This document shows positions 25,208-33,512 of a stretch of DNA of 64,000 nt, in pieces. Positions within the stretch are counted from its first letter, which is position 1. Every line of letters begins with the position of its first letter. Below the pieces are notes generated by a model. That model made no database searches and was not told the origin of the DNA. It was given only the letters and a program-made list of their open reading frames with translations. This DNA comes from a virus, in the IMG/VR virus record IMGVR_UViG_3300031576_000023, positions 1 to 64,000 of that record, one strand, 5' to 3'. The position numbers and the translations under genes were made by a program.

Positions 25208-25259
25208 GGCTCGGCGACCTACGGGGGTAAGTCGCTGAGCCGCCAAGGATGAACCCCCG
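25208..25259 (+). ncRNA. predicted H-type pseudoknot RNA
   Basis: GGCTCGGCGAC (25208-25218) pairs with GTCGCTGAGCC (25231-25241), with one G-U. The loop segment CGGGGGT (25222-25228) pairs perfectly with ACCCCCG (25253-25259) downstream, giving a compact pseudoknot. It lies 70 bases upstream of a good ribosome site and a short reading frame. It matches no riboswitch or RNA family that I recognise. Confidence 0.4.
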
Positions 25260-25326
25260 CTGCTGTCGTGTCGGCTGACGCCTAGGAACGCTTCCGACCT
25301 GCCAGCCTTACAAGGAGGGCCACGCT

Positions 25327-25386
25327 ATGCGCTGGTTTCTGCCGTTCCTGTTGCCGATCATCCGGCAACGGGACGGCTCCGGTTGA
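25327..25386 (+). CDS. possible 19-residue hydrophobic peptide
   Basis: ATG 25327 is preceded by AAGGAGGG with good spacing. The peptide (MRWFLPFLLPIIRQRDGSG) is hydrophobic with a basic tail. It sits between a predicted pseudoknot and a strong hairpin, as leader peptides do. No homolog is known to me, and the frame is too short for composition tests. Confidence 0.3.
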   Translation: MRWFLPFLLPIIRQRDGSG

Positions 25387-25401
25387 AGCCGGAAGACGCT
25401 T

Positions 25402-25427
25402 TGCCGCAGGGCCGAAGACCTGCGGCA
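25402..25427 (+). terminator. perfect 9-bp hairpin
   Basis: TGCCGCAGG and CCTGCGGCA pair perfectly around an eight-base loop, followed by CTTTCCT. The U-run is weak, so it may be a terminator or an RNA stabiliser ending the structured stretch 25205-25430. Confidence 0.4.
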
Positions 25428-25534
25428 CTTTCCTGCTTCCCCGTGCCCCCATCATAGAATTCGGTCCGATGCAGGTCAAACTGTAAGTGACGGAGGGCGG
25501 CCCGCGTCTTGCCGGTGCAGCGGCCGTGGCGGCG

Positions 25535-25543
25535 TGATAGAAT
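25535..25543 (+). promoter_or_regulatory. candidate extended -10 promoter
   Basis: TG-A-TAGAAT at 25535-25543 is an extended -10 element upstream of the glycosyltransferase start at 25563. It shares the CGTGATA context with 7486 and 55171. Confidence 0.4.
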
Positions 25544-25562
25544 GCACGTAGGAGGCCCTACA

Positions 25563-26282
25563 GTGGAACTGTGCATCGTGACCCCGACCAGGAACCGCTG
25601 GCGCTGGCTACGCAGCCAAGCCGAGGCGCTGGCACCGCAGCTCGCCGACGGCGACCTGTGGGTCGTAGTGGCGGACTCCTGCCCAGTCGACGTCGAGGTC
25701 ATGGACCAGGTGGCCGGGTGGCTCGGAGAGAGGATGGCCGTAGTAGAGCTGAGCTACGCCAGACGCGGTGACCGCGGCTGCGTCAACCGCGCCAGAAACG
25801 TCGGAACCCAGTTCGCAAAGAGCAACCAGTCCATTGTCGAGGTAGACGACCACGACATTGTGACGCCTGGCTGCCTCGACGCGCTCAGGGAAGCTATCGG
25901 GTGGGCGGGCTATGTGTACGGAGACTGCCACCAGGAAGCCGTTCTGCGGAGCCCAGGCGGCGACTTTCAGTTCATCGAACCCTGGCCGGACGTGACCGGA
26001 GAATACGGCTGCGGCGGAAGGGATGTCATCGGTGTGCGCGCCTTTCGCAAGCAGCTCTGGGACTCTCTAGGAGGCTGGCGAGAGGACGTGTGGCCGGGCG
26101 GCGACTGGGACTTTTTCCAGCGCGCGGCGCACGAGTTGGAAGGGGTTGACCCTGGTATTGTCCACCTAGAACAAGCGCTGTGCACGGTGCTCGTGGACGC
26201 CGACAGCATATCGGGGCACAACAGGAGCGCAGGTGAACAGGCTACTGGTGAACAGGCTACTGGTGAACCATGCCGATCGTAG
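25563..26282 (+). CDS. GT2-type (GT-A fold) glycosyltransferase
   Basis: This 239-residue protein starts at GTG 25563, chosen because AGGAGG ends eight bases upstream. The GT-A signature is clear: LCIVTPTRNRWRWL at the N-terminus, the metal-binding acidic cluster VDDHD near 98, and GGWREDVWPGGDWDF near 175. Donor and acceptor are unknown. It lies at the start of the connector and tail region, away from the main glycan cluster. The C-terminus contains a small tandem repeat (GEQAT twice), and its end overlaps the next gene by 13 bases. Confidence 0.85.
   Translation: MELCIVTPTRNRWRWLRSQAEALAPQLADGDLWVVVADSCPVDVEVMDQVAGWLGERMAVVELSYARRGDRGCVNRARNVGTQFAKSNQSIVEVDDHDIVTPGCLDALREAIGWAGYVYGDCHQEAVLRSPGGDFQFIEPWPDVTGEYGCGGRDVIGVRAFRKQLWDSLGGWREDVWPGGDWDFFQRAAHELEGVDPGIVHLEQALCTVLVDADSISGHNRSAGEQATGEQATGEPCRS
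26232..26270 (+). repeat. 15-bp tandem repeat at a gene junction
   Basis: The unit GGTGAACAGGCTACT occurs at 26232-26246 and 26247-26261, followed by a partial copy (GGTGAACCA). The array encodes the end of the glycosyltransferase and leads into the connector start at 26270. Each unit contains GGTG, a weak ribosome site. Confidence 0.8.
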
Positions 26283-27016
26283 ACATCGCCGAGGCGAAGG
26301 CCGTAGTCGGCCGGGCTACCACGATCACTGACAGGGACAGCGAGCTGATCGGCTTGCTGCTGCCGGTCGCCGAAGCGAACCTTGAGGACCACCTGGGAAT
26401 TTCTGTGGCCCAGCAAAATATCACCGAGTATTACCCGCACGATGAGGAGCATGCGATCGTCTACGACTACCAGGAAACGTTCGTGGTCCAAGGCGACAAG
26501 GTTTACATCGAGCGCGGCGAGGTGCGCGGAAGTCTGCTGCACCTGCGAAAAACTCCGGTGCGCTCCATCACCACGTTGCACGAGGACCGCGAGGGGTACT
26601 TCGGTCAAGTGGCCGGATCGTTCGCTGCGGCGACCCTGCTGGTTTCCGGGACGGACTACTACTTGGCGCTTGACGAGCCCGGCATCTCGTTCGCGGGAAA
26701 CCTGTGGCGGAGATATGCGAACTGGCCAACGCAGCTCGGCTCGATCAAGGTCGTGTACGTGGCCGGGTTCACGGCGGCAGAGCTGGCGAACAGGTACAGC
26801 GCGTTCAAGTGGGGCGCTTTGAGAACTTTCGCCGACTTGTGGAGCCGCAGCAAGGCCATGCACGGCGGGCAGCGCAGCGACCAGATGTCGAGTGAGAGCA
26901 TCGGCGGCGGGGTGTCGGCCGGGTACGTGAACGAGCACCTGCGCGGCCTGCCTGTGCCGGACGACGTGGCGGACAAGCTGGCGCGGTACGAGTCATACGA
27001 CGAGCTGGGAATCTGA
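26270..27016 (+). CDS. head-tail connector protein, gp6-like
   Basis: This 248-residue protein matches the pattern of HK97 gp6-like adaptors that form a ring under the portal. It has an N-terminal helical start (IVDIAEAKAVVGRATTITD), then LLPVAEANLEDHLGI, a beta insertion, and SIKVVYVAGFTAAEL before a helical end. It begins the head-tail joining cassette. Length and gene order agree with the family. Confidence 0.82.
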   Translation: MPIVDIAEAKAVVGRATTITDRDSELIGLLLPVAEANLEDHLGISVAQQNITEYYPHDEEHAIVYDYQETFVVQGDKVYIERGEVRGSLLHLRKTPVRSITTLHEDREGYFGQVAGSFAAATLLVSGTDYYLALDEPGISFAGNLWRRYANWPTQLGSIKVVYVAGFTAAELANRYSAFKWGALRTFADLWSRSKAMHGGQRSDQMSSESIGGGVSAGYVNEHLRGLPVPDDVADKLARYESYDELGI

Positions 27017-27020
27017 GCAT

Positions 27021-27374
27021 ATGCCGCTTGGCCAGGCAATGACGGCGGAGCTGAAGGTTGGAACCCGCACGAGCGCGCAGGGCGCGACGGGCGAGGTCAC
27101 CTGGAGCTACTCGTACACCAACGTGGACGGGATTCCGTGCCGCTTCCACGACAGCGGTGCGATGGTTCGACAGGCCAGCTTCGGGCAGAACCAGCAGGTG
27201 GACGCCGTGGCGATCATCGACGCGAACGAGACTGTGGGGCCGGTGATTTTGACGACGGATACCGGCGAGCGCCGGCAGGTCCAGATCGACGGCGTAGCCT
27301 GGGAGGTCACGAAGGTGGCCGACCTTGGAAACATCGGCAGGCTGAAGCTCGTCTCGCTGCGGAAATGGAAGTGA
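27021..27374 (+). CDS. head-tail joining (head closure) protein
   Basis: This 117-residue beta-barrel-like protein (EVTWSYSYTNVDGIPCRFHD, then RQVQIDGVAWEVTKVADLG) sits in the second position of the connector cassette, where head-closure or stopper proteins lie in HK97-like phages. It starts four bases after the preceding stop. The call combines size, strand pattern and order. Confidence 0.7.
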   Translation: MPLGQAMTAELKVGTRTSAQGATGEVTWSYSYTNVDGIPCRFHDSGAMVRQASFGQNQQVDAVAIIDANETVGPVILTTDTGERRQVQIDGVAWEVTKVADLGNIGRLKLVSLRKWK

Positions 27375-27377
27375 CGC

Positions 27378-28034
27378 ATGGCAGTTCAGTTCAGCGCCCA
27401 GGCCGGAGTCGGTGCTAAGCTGCAGATCAACCAGCAGGCGTTTCAGGCCCTCGGCAACGCCGTAAAAGAGGGCGGCGAGCAGGCGCTGAAGGACGCCGTG
27501 AAGGTCATGCGGATCGGCGCCCAGGAGCTGCGCAGGCGCGTGCAGAGGGTGTCCCCGGTCAAGGAGGGCCACATGCGCCAGAGCTGGCAGGTACACGAGA
27601 GAGCCGAGCCAGGCAAACACATCATCGACATGGGCACAAGCGTCAAGAGCAAAGAGAATTACCCGTACCCTCTGTATCTCGAGCTCGGAACTCACCTGAT
27701 CGCCGGCGGGGCCGTGATGGCCTGGCAGCCCGGCGACCCTCCGATCACGGAGTGGAAGGCCAAGCTCCAGGACATCCCCTCGTTCAAGCTCGCGGGCGAC
27801 GTGCGCGGCCGCACGGGAAAAGTCAAGGAGTTCGGCGCCGGCAAGCCAGGCAGTCCGAAGTTCGAGCGGTCCGTCAAGATCGCCACGGGGGCGTTTACCG
27901 GCGGCCAGGGCGAGCAGATGCCGATGATCCGGCCGGTGGCGTGGGAGCTGATGCCCGTGGTCCTCCAGGGGATGATAGAGGCCGCACAGAAGGGGCTTAA
28001 GACGTGGATGGAAGGCAAGAAGTTCGGTAAGTAA
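27378..28034 (+). CDS. HK97 gp10-like tail completion protein
   Basis: This 218-residue protein has the family features: a helical N-terminus, the core RIGAQELRRRVQRVSPVKEG then HMRQSW, a strand ending YPLYLELGTH, and a helical C-terminus. These proteins bind the head-tail interface or tail completion ring. A 60-residue insertion around 115-165 makes it longer than usual. Confidence 0.78.
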   Translation: MAVQFSAQAGVGAKLQINQQAFQALGNAVKEGGEQALKDAVKVMRIGAQELRRRVQRVSPVKEGHMRQSWQVHERAEPGKHIIDMGTSVKSKENYPYPLYLELGTHLIAGGAVMAWQPGDPPITEWKAKLQDIPSFKLAGDVRGRTGKVKEFGAGKPGSPKFERSVKIATGAFTGGQGEQMPMIRPVAWELMPVVLQGMIEAAQKGLKTWMEGKKFGK

Positions 28035-28054
28035 GAATTAAGAGGACTGGCGGC

Positions 28055-28549
28055 ATGGCGGCGAACGACTACGGCGGTGTACTCAGTATCGTCGTAACCG
28101 GCTTGAAGGCCAGGACTGCGCTGACTACGCTACTCGCCACCCGCAATATCGCCGGCACATCCAGCAAGGCCAACTCGATCTTCTACGCGACCCACGCCCC
28201 ACTGCCGCCCTTGTTTCCGTGCATCGCCATGCGGGACTTCGGGCCGTTCGCGGCCGACCCGACCAAGCATGAGCTGCCCATGTTGCTCTGTCGCGTGGCC
28301 GTCGAATTGTCTATATTCGGTAGGAGCCAGGACATCAGGGCGATCCAGTCGGAGATCGACCTGTACCTGGAGAGCGCGGAGTACAGCGGAGCGCTTGACA
28401 CGGCGTCCTGGGCCATCAAGGATATCGACACGAGCGGAGGCTGGGTGAACGTACAAGTCCCCAAGGAGCTGACGGCCGACGGGAGCACGACGAACCTGGA
28501 GCAGCGAGCGAAGACGTTTGACGTGGTCGCGGCCAACAAGCTCGACTAA
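28055..28549 (+). CDS. probable tail terminator protein
   Basis: This 164-residue protein is placed just before the tube gene, where tail terminators that cap the tube lie. It has an N-terminal helix, the exposed FPCIAMRDFGPF strand and LPMLLCRVAVELSIFGRSQD, which fits the DUF3168/gp17-like pattern. AGAGGA precedes the start. The sequence match is weak and order is the main support. Confidence 0.65.
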   Translation: MAANDYGGVLSIVVTGLKARTALTTLLATRNIAGTSSKANSIFYATHAPLPPLFPCIAMRDFGPFAADPTKHELPMLLCRVAVELSIFGRSQDIRAIQSEIDLYLESAEYSGALDTASWAIKDIDTSGGWVNVQVPKELTADGSTTNLEQRAKTFDVVAANKLD

Positions 28550-28560
28550 GGAGAATATCA

Positions 28561-29106
28561 ATGCCTACTAGTCCCGGCCAAGTCGGAGAGGTCACCAACG
28601 TGCGCGTTGGCGCCCATAAGATCACAATTGATCCGACTGGCGTCTCGAAGATCGCCGGTTTCACGACAGGGTCCGTTGCGCTCTCGTGGGGCGTCCAGAG
28701 CAGGTTCGTATTGGCCAATGAGTTCGGCGGCACGCCAATCGACGAGGAGATATTCGGCCTCCAGCTCGGCATCTCGTTCTCGATGCTAGAGCGCGCCCTG
28801 CGCGTATTCGACATTGCGCTGAACGGGCTATACCCAAGCGTCGCGGTGGCCAACGCCAGGACTCTGATACGCGGCGGCATCGTCACTGCCCAGGATCGCG
28901 GCAAGGCAATCCTGCTGCACCCGATCAAGGAGGGCGCCAGCACGCAGCGCGACATCACGCTTCGCAAGATACTCCTGCGGCCGACAGGCAACTACGAGCT
29001 GTCCGACCAAGGCAACCAGATCATGCAGGTGACCGGGACGTGCGTCGTCGACATGGCGCAGTCCGACGGCCAGTTCCTGGCGCAGTTCAGCGAGCCGACG
29101 GCATGA
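28561..29106 (+). CDS. major tail tube protein
   Basis: This 181-residue, beta-rich protein (VRVGAHKITIDPTGVSKIAG then FTTGSVALSWG; later NQIMQVTGTCVVDMAQSDGQ) stacks to form the tail tube. It sits between the terminator and the chaperone frameshift pair, the standard place. AAGGAGA at 28550-28556 gives strong translation, as expected for an abundant protein. Confidence 0.8.
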   Translation: MPTSPGQVGEVTNVRVGAHKITIDPTGVSKIAGFTTGSVALSWGVQSRFVLANEFGGTPIDEEIFGLQLGISFSMLERALRVFDIALNGLYPSVAVANARTLIRGGIVTAQDRGKAILLHPIKEGASTQRDITLRKILLRPTGNYELSDQGNQIMQVTGTCVVDMAQSDGQFLAQFSEPTA

Positions 29107-29624
29107 CCATGAGCGCGCCTGCGAGCGCAGTGACCATGTCGGACGGAAAGACCGTCGCCGTCAACCCGCCAAGGTTCGACGGGTTCCTGCGGTTCATGGA
29201 GGCACTCGGCGACGAGAACCTGCCCATGCCGGACCTGGCGAAGTCGGGGGTGAACGAGTGGCTCGACCAACTGAAGCAGGACGTGTCGCGCGCGGCTGGA
29301 CAGGACGAGATTCGCGCCATGGCCATCCGGCAGCAGGTGATCCTGGTGGGCCTTCTGGCGGACGTCGTGTCTCACAACCTGGAGACGCTCTGGCGGTGGT
29401 TGCTGCGGTCGCCGTCGCTGCTTGCCATCCTCGTCACGTCTTGCACCGGTAAGACCCAGGCCGAGCTGGACCAGCACTCGGCAGGGGAGTTCATGCGGCT
29501 CGCAACCGCCTCGTGGCTCGCGATGCGCCAAGACGGCGTGCTGGAGGGCTTCGGCAGTTTTTTCGGCGCGTTGCTTCCGCGCCTGTCAAGCCGCCCTGGG
29601 AGCACGACGCAGCAGGCCGCGTGA
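29103..29624 (+). CDS. tail assembly chaperone, upstream frame
   Basis: This 173-residue helical protein corresponds to lambda gpG: a cytosolic chaperone that binds tape measure and tube subunits. It overlaps the tube stop (ATGA). Near its end, codons TTT-TTC preceded by T form the heptamer T TTT TTC in the correct frame for -1 slippage. A fraction of ribosomes would continue into the next frame and make a 329-residue fusion (29103-29564 joined to 29564-30091). Confidence 0.8.
   Translation: MTMSAPASAVTMSDGKTVAVNPPRFDGFLRFMEALGDENLPMPDLAKSGVNEWLDQLKQDVSRAAGQDEIRAMAIRQQVILVGLLADVVSHNLETLWRWLLRSPSLLAILVTSCTGKTQAELDQHSAGEFMRLATASWLAMRQDGVLEGFGSFFGALLPRLSSRPGSTTQQAA
29558..29583 (+). promoter_or_regulatory. 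programmed -1 ribosomal frameshift site
   Basis: The slippery heptamer T TTT TTC occupies 29558-29564 in the zero frame. A perfect six-base stem (GGCGCG 29565-29570, CGCGCC 29578-29583) follows at once. The -1 frame is open through this point to 30091, as the G/GT arrangement of tail chaperones requires. Confidence 0.75.
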
Positions 29625-30091
29625 CCGAAACCGTGTACACGGGCAGCTACGGCGTCGCGGCCAGGAGAATCCTCGTCACGCTCGCGAGCGTCACGGGGTG
29701 GGGGCTGGCCGAGCTGGAGGGACTCATGGCAAGCCGCGCACTTAGACTTTCTCTGTCGTGCCTTGAGCACCTGGCGGACGAGCTGGAGGCGCAGCTCACG
29801 GCCGCGGCGATGCCGGTCGCGCTGTTGGCTGGCAAGAGCGAGGCGTTCGACCACGCTTGGCACCGTATACTCAGGATGCGCGGCGGCGAGGTCGTCTGGG
29901 ACCCGCAGGAGGCCGCCGGGATCAAGGAGATCGAGCGCGAGATGTGCGAGGCGTATCCGTGGTACGAGGACTCGCTGCGGCTCGACAGAGTGTGGCGCGA
30001 GTACGGCTCGTCCGGACCGAAGCGGAACCCGGACCAGCACAGCCGTATGGTGACGCCGCCGGGGTTCCCGAACTTGATAACGGGGATGTGA
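29621..30091 (+). CDS. tail assembly chaperone, downstream frame (T domain)
   Basis: This frame corresponds to lambda T. It is probably made mainly as the C-terminal part of a -1 frameshift fusion with the upstream frame. GTG 29621 overlaps the upstream stop and could also give a separate 156-residue product. The sequence is helical, with WDPQEAAGIKEIEREM and a short C-terminal PPGFPNLITGM. The frame is open further upstream, past the slippery site, which is needed for the fusion. Confidence 0.7.
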   Translation: MTETVYTGSYGVAARRILVTLASVTGWGLAELEGLMASRALRLSLSCLEHLADELEAQLTAAAMPVALLAGKSEAFDHAWHRILRMRGGEVVWDPQEAAGIKEIEREMCEAYPWYEDSLRLDRVWREYGSSGPKRNPDQHSRMVTPPGFPNLITGM

Positions 30092-30092
30092 C

Positions 30093-30470
30093 GTGCCCCT
30101 GGCCATCACAGTGACACTGGTGAGCGGCGCCGACACTGCGACGTTCCGCGCGCTGCCGCCGAGTACCGAGGCGCCGGTCAGCGTGCCGGGCGTCATCCAC
30201 AGGTCGGCCGGCGGCGCCCTCGTGCACTACAAGGTCGGCGCGGCATACCACGAGGTCGTCCTTCAGGTGCAGCACATGACCAACGCGCAAAAGGACACTC
30301 TGGAGAGCTTCTTCCGCACGCACTGGAGAGACGCAATCACTTACACGGACGAGAACGGAAACGCCTTCGCCGCGTGCAAGATCATGGAGGGCTCGCTCGC
30401 GCTGCGCAAGGACTACAAGAACAGTTGGCACTGCTCGCTCAGGATGCAGCTCCCGAGCGTGCTGAAGTAA
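30093..30470 (+). CDS. minor tail protein
   Basis: This 125-residue protein starts at GTG 30093, one base after the preceding stop. Beta strands with a central helix (MTNAQKDTLESFFRTHW) and a C-terminal CSLRMQLP fit small minor tail or tail-tip proteins near the tape measure gene. The specific role is not resolved. Confidence 0.65.
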   Translation: MPLAITVTLVSGADTATFRALPPSTEAPVSVPGVIHRSAGGALVHYKVGAAYHEVVLQVQHMTNAQKDTLESFFRTHWRDAITYTDENGNAFAACKIMEGSLALRKDYKNSWHCSLRMQLPSVLK

Positions 30471-30486
30471 CAGACACCAGGTCTTT

Positions 30487-33264
30487 ATGGCAGCGACGAT
30501 CTTCGAGGTCCTGGCAGGCAGGCTGAGCTTGGAGACTGGCCCGTTCGAGCAGTCCCTCCAAAAAGCCAGGGGCGCGATGTCGTCGTTCACCGCCGGCCTA
30601 GCCAGCGCCGCCGGGATCATCACCGGCTTCGGCGCTGCGCTGGCCGGGCTGGCCGGCATCGCGACCGGTATCGGCCTGATCAAGGAGGCCATTTCGTCTG
30701 CTGCCGAGGCGGAGGTAGTCCAGGTGCGCCTCGGCATCGCCGTGCGCAACATGGGCCAGGCGGCCGGCGTCACGAGCGAATTCCTGAACGACCTCGCCAA
30801 CCAGCTACAGCGCACGACAGTCGCCACGGACGACGCGATTATCGAGATGGGCACGATGCTCTTGAAGATGGAGAACATCAAGGGCACGGACATGTTCGAG
30901 CGGGCCATCCGCGGCGCGCTCGACCTCTCGGCCGCGACCGGTCAGGACGCGACCGGCGCGATGAACATGCTGGCCAGGGCGATGGAGGACCCGGCCCACG
31001 GAATGATGATGCTCAGAAGGTCGGGCATCATGTTCTCCGAGGAGATCAAGGAGGCGATGCAGGTCCTGGTGCTGGAGGGCCGGCACGCAGAGGCGCAGTT
31101 GATCCTGCTTGGCGAGGTGAACAAGCGATTCGTCGGTGCCGCCGAGGAATACGCCAAGACCTTCCAGGGCGAGTTCATGAACTTTCGCAAGATGGTCGGC
31201 GAGGCCCTGGAGGCGCTCGGCAAGCCACTCATCGAAGTGCTCACGCCCTACATGGCGCGGTTCAAGGAGTGGGCTACGTTCGCCGCCGACTGGATCACCG
31301 AGAATCAGCCAATTATCAAACGGTGGATCGCAACCACGATTCGAGACATCGAAGACGGCTTGCGCTCGATCATACATTTCTTCGACAGACTGATTGTGAG
31401 CGCCAGGACCTTCCGTCTTCTGATGGGGGGAGTGGTGGGATGGGCCGCGCTAGCTTACGGCGAACCTGTTGTTGCCCAGATTAGAGGCGCCGCGCCGGAC
31501 GGTACGCCGGACGGTACGCCGATGGCACCGCCTCCTCCACCCGCGCAGCCCGGAAAAGAACCAGGGGATGTTGAATGGACGGCAGCTATTCGCGCTTTAG
31601 CCGCCGGCCGCCCTGCCGAGGCTCCAGGCGGCGTGGATATCAAGGGCCTGCCCAGCCTGGAAACGGCCAAGGCCCGCAAAGCCCTGATAGACGTCGAGAA
31701 GGAAATCGCCGAGCACCCAGAGGCAGCCGCCCTCATCGGCCTCGGGCTGCCGACGCAGGACGCCGTGCAGAAACTGAAGCAGCGGCAGCAGGCTCTGCAG
31801 GAGATCAAGCAGCGCGCCGTCCAGAGCGAGGGGCAGGCCGGCATATTCGGGGCCGAGGGCCTGTTCGGCGCCAGCCCAGACAAGAACAAAGCCGTGGCCG
31901 GAAAGCTCCTCAACCAGCTCGGAGATGCGCTCAAGCAGCAACTCAGCGGCGAGACGTTCGACCCGGTGTTCACGGAGGGCCTGCTGCTGGCGTACCGCGG
32001 CGCTCTTGAGAAGATGCCGGGCGTCACCGAGGACCAGCTAGACGACATCGAAAGGTCTGTCCGCAAGACCATCGACAAGCTGATGGAGATGCCGCCGGCC
32101 CTCAGAGGCGCGTTCAGCGACGCCTTCAGCGGGATCGCGCAGGACGCAGCCACGCTCGGGAAACAGATCGACCAGCAGACATCGATCTTCGTCAAGGATG
32201 AAGACCCAGTCATGGGCATGCTCGGCCTGGTCGGGAGATCAGGAGGAGAGGTGACCAGGCAGGGCCGGCGCGGCGCTGCCGGCGAGATGCGCCGCATGAT
32301 CAAGGAATCTGGCGGCTCGGGGGCCACCAACGAGCAGTTGGACCAGCTCCGCATGATGCGCCAAGGCGTCCTGGAAGCCATGCAGGCCATCAACGTCGCA
32401 GAGGGGGCTGCCAGGGAGGTCGCCGTCAAAAACGCGATGGGCATGCAACAGGCGTTCCTGGGGGCGTTCCAGAACATCGCGCAGGGCGGCACAGGACTGT
32501 TCCAGGGGCTCGTGGATGACGCGCAGAAGGCGGCTGCGGGCGTGCAGGGGGCCGCGAACCGCATGGGCGGGGCCTTCGACGACGCGCGCGCCAGGAGGTC
32601 GCAGCGCGCGGCCATGCGTGGGCCTGGCGTCGGCGCCGCCGGGTTCGGGCTTGTCAGCGGCATAGGCAGTATGTTGCAGCGCGCCTTCAACAGCAGCCTT
32701 GGGAATGCGTTCGGCGGGCTGGGCATGCTGGAGCACATCCAGGCCCTGATGTCCATTGATCCGGCTGCCGGCCTCGACCTGGCCATCTCGAACACGAACG
32801 CGCAGCTCCAAGCCTTGTACGGAAACCTGGTTCGCACTGGCGAGTCCGGCGGCTTCGGAGCCGGGTTTCCAGGCTCCAGTAACCTTCCCTACCTGCTGAC
32901 GCTTCCAACGCAGGCTTCGCAGACGGCTGCCTGGCTCAAAGACCTGCTGGATACGCTCTTGCAGCAGCGGTCCATGCTGGGTTCGGCGCATGGCATGGCT
33001 GGCGGAGGAGTAGTCACGCGGCCCACGTTCGCCATGCTGGGCGAGTCTGGGCCGGAGGCGGTGATACCGCTCAGCGGTCCTCGCACCTACATGGGCGGCG
33101 TCAACGTGACCGTGAACCTCCCGAATGCCAGGGTCACTCCGCAGTTGGCCGGCGACATAGCCGACGCCCTTGAAAGAGAGCTGGCGCGCCGCGGGACCGA
33201 TGGCCTTGGACGAAGCCCGCTCAGGTCTCCCAGGAACACGAGCAGCAGATTCGTCAACAGGTAA
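30487..33264 (+). CDS. tape measure protein
   Basis: This 925-residue protein sets tail length and passes into the cell envelope during injection. The N-terminus has the typical glycine/alanine-rich hydrophobic stretch (IITGFGAALAGLAGIATGIG, about 40-60), then long helices (EEIKEAMQVLVLEGRHAEAQ). Its end has the family pattern GMAGGGVVTRPTFAMLGESG followed by PEAVIPL. At about 1.5 angstrom per residue the tail would be roughly 140 nm, an inference from the usual ratio. A Pro/Gly-rich linker near 340-360 divides the protein. Confidence 0.9.
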   Translation: MAATIFEVLAGRLSLETGPFEQSLQKARGAMSSFTAGLASAAGIITGFGAALAGLAGIATGIGLIKEAISSAAEAEVVQVRLGIAVRNMGQAAGVTSEFLNDLANQLQRTTVATDDAIIEMGTMLLKMENIKGTDMFERAIRGALDLSAATGQDATGAMNMLARAMEDPAHGMMMLRRSGIMFSEEIKEAMQVLVLEGRHAEAQLILLGEVNKRFVGAAEEYAKTFQGEFMNFRKMVGEALEALGKPLIEVLTPYMARFKEWATFAADWITENQPIIKRWIATTIRDIEDGLRSIIHFFDRLIVSARTFRLLMGGVVGWAALAYGEPVVAQIRGAAPDGTPDGTPMAPPPPPAQPGKEPGDVEWTAAIRALAAGRPAEAPGGVDIKGLPSLETAKARKALIDVEKEIAEHPEAAALIGLGLPTQDAVQKLKQRQQALQEIKQRAVQSEGQAGIFGAEGLFGASPDKNKAVAGKLLNQLGDALKQQLSGETFDPVFTEGLLLAYRGALEKMPGVTEDQLDDIERSVRKTIDKLMEMPPALRGAFSDAFSGIAQDAATLGKQIDQQTSIFVKDEDPVMGMLGLVGRSGGEVTRQGRRGAAGEMRRMIKESGGSGATNEQLDQLRMMRQGVLEAMQAINVAEGAAREVAVKNAMGMQQAFLGAFQNIAQGGTGLFQGLVDDAQKAAAGVQGAANRMGGAFDDARARRSQRAAMRGPGVGAAGFGLVSGIGSMLQRAFNSSLGNAFGGLGMLEHIQALMSIDPAAGLDLAISNTNAQLQALYGNLVRTGESGGFGAGFPGSSNLPYLLTLPTQASQTAAWLKDLLDTLLQQRSMLGSAHGMAGGGVVTRPTFAMLGESGPEAVIPLSGPRTYMGGVNVTVNLPNARVTPQLAGDIADALERELARRGTDGLGRSPLRSPRNTSSRFVNR

Positions 33265-33282
33265 GGTGAAACGGAGAACCAC

Positions 33283-33492
33283 ATGGACGAGGCGCACCAC
33301 AAGCAGTTCGTGGAGGCCATGAGCAGGGCGACGGCGCGCGACGGGCAGATGGCTGCGTACACGGGGATCGTGCGGTCGATAGTCAACCCTGACGTCTGGA
33401 TGCTGATTACCAGGCGGGCCGTCGAGCTGGCGGTGATCGGCGACGCCAATGCGCGGGACTGGCTCACTGAGATACTTTTCCATGGAGAGTAG
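33283..33492 (+). CDS. small hypothetical protein
   Basis: This 69-residue helical protein (HKQFVEAMSRATARDGQMAA, ITRRAVELAVIGDANARDWL) has GGAG upstream of ATG 33283. It lies between the tape measure and virion protein genes. It has no membrane segment. Function is unknown. Confidence 0.6.
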   Translation: MDEAHHKQFVEAMSRATARDGQMAAYTGIVRSIVNPDVWMLITRRAVELAVIGDANARDWLTEILFHGE

Positions 33493-33512
33493 GGGAGACT
33501 AAGGAGACGACG

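Noticed and set aside
25208-25259. Known riboswitch (ZTP, fluoride, preQ1, cobalamin types considered)
   Set aside because: The conserved cores of those classes, as I remember them, are not present. Only the pseudoknot shape is supported.
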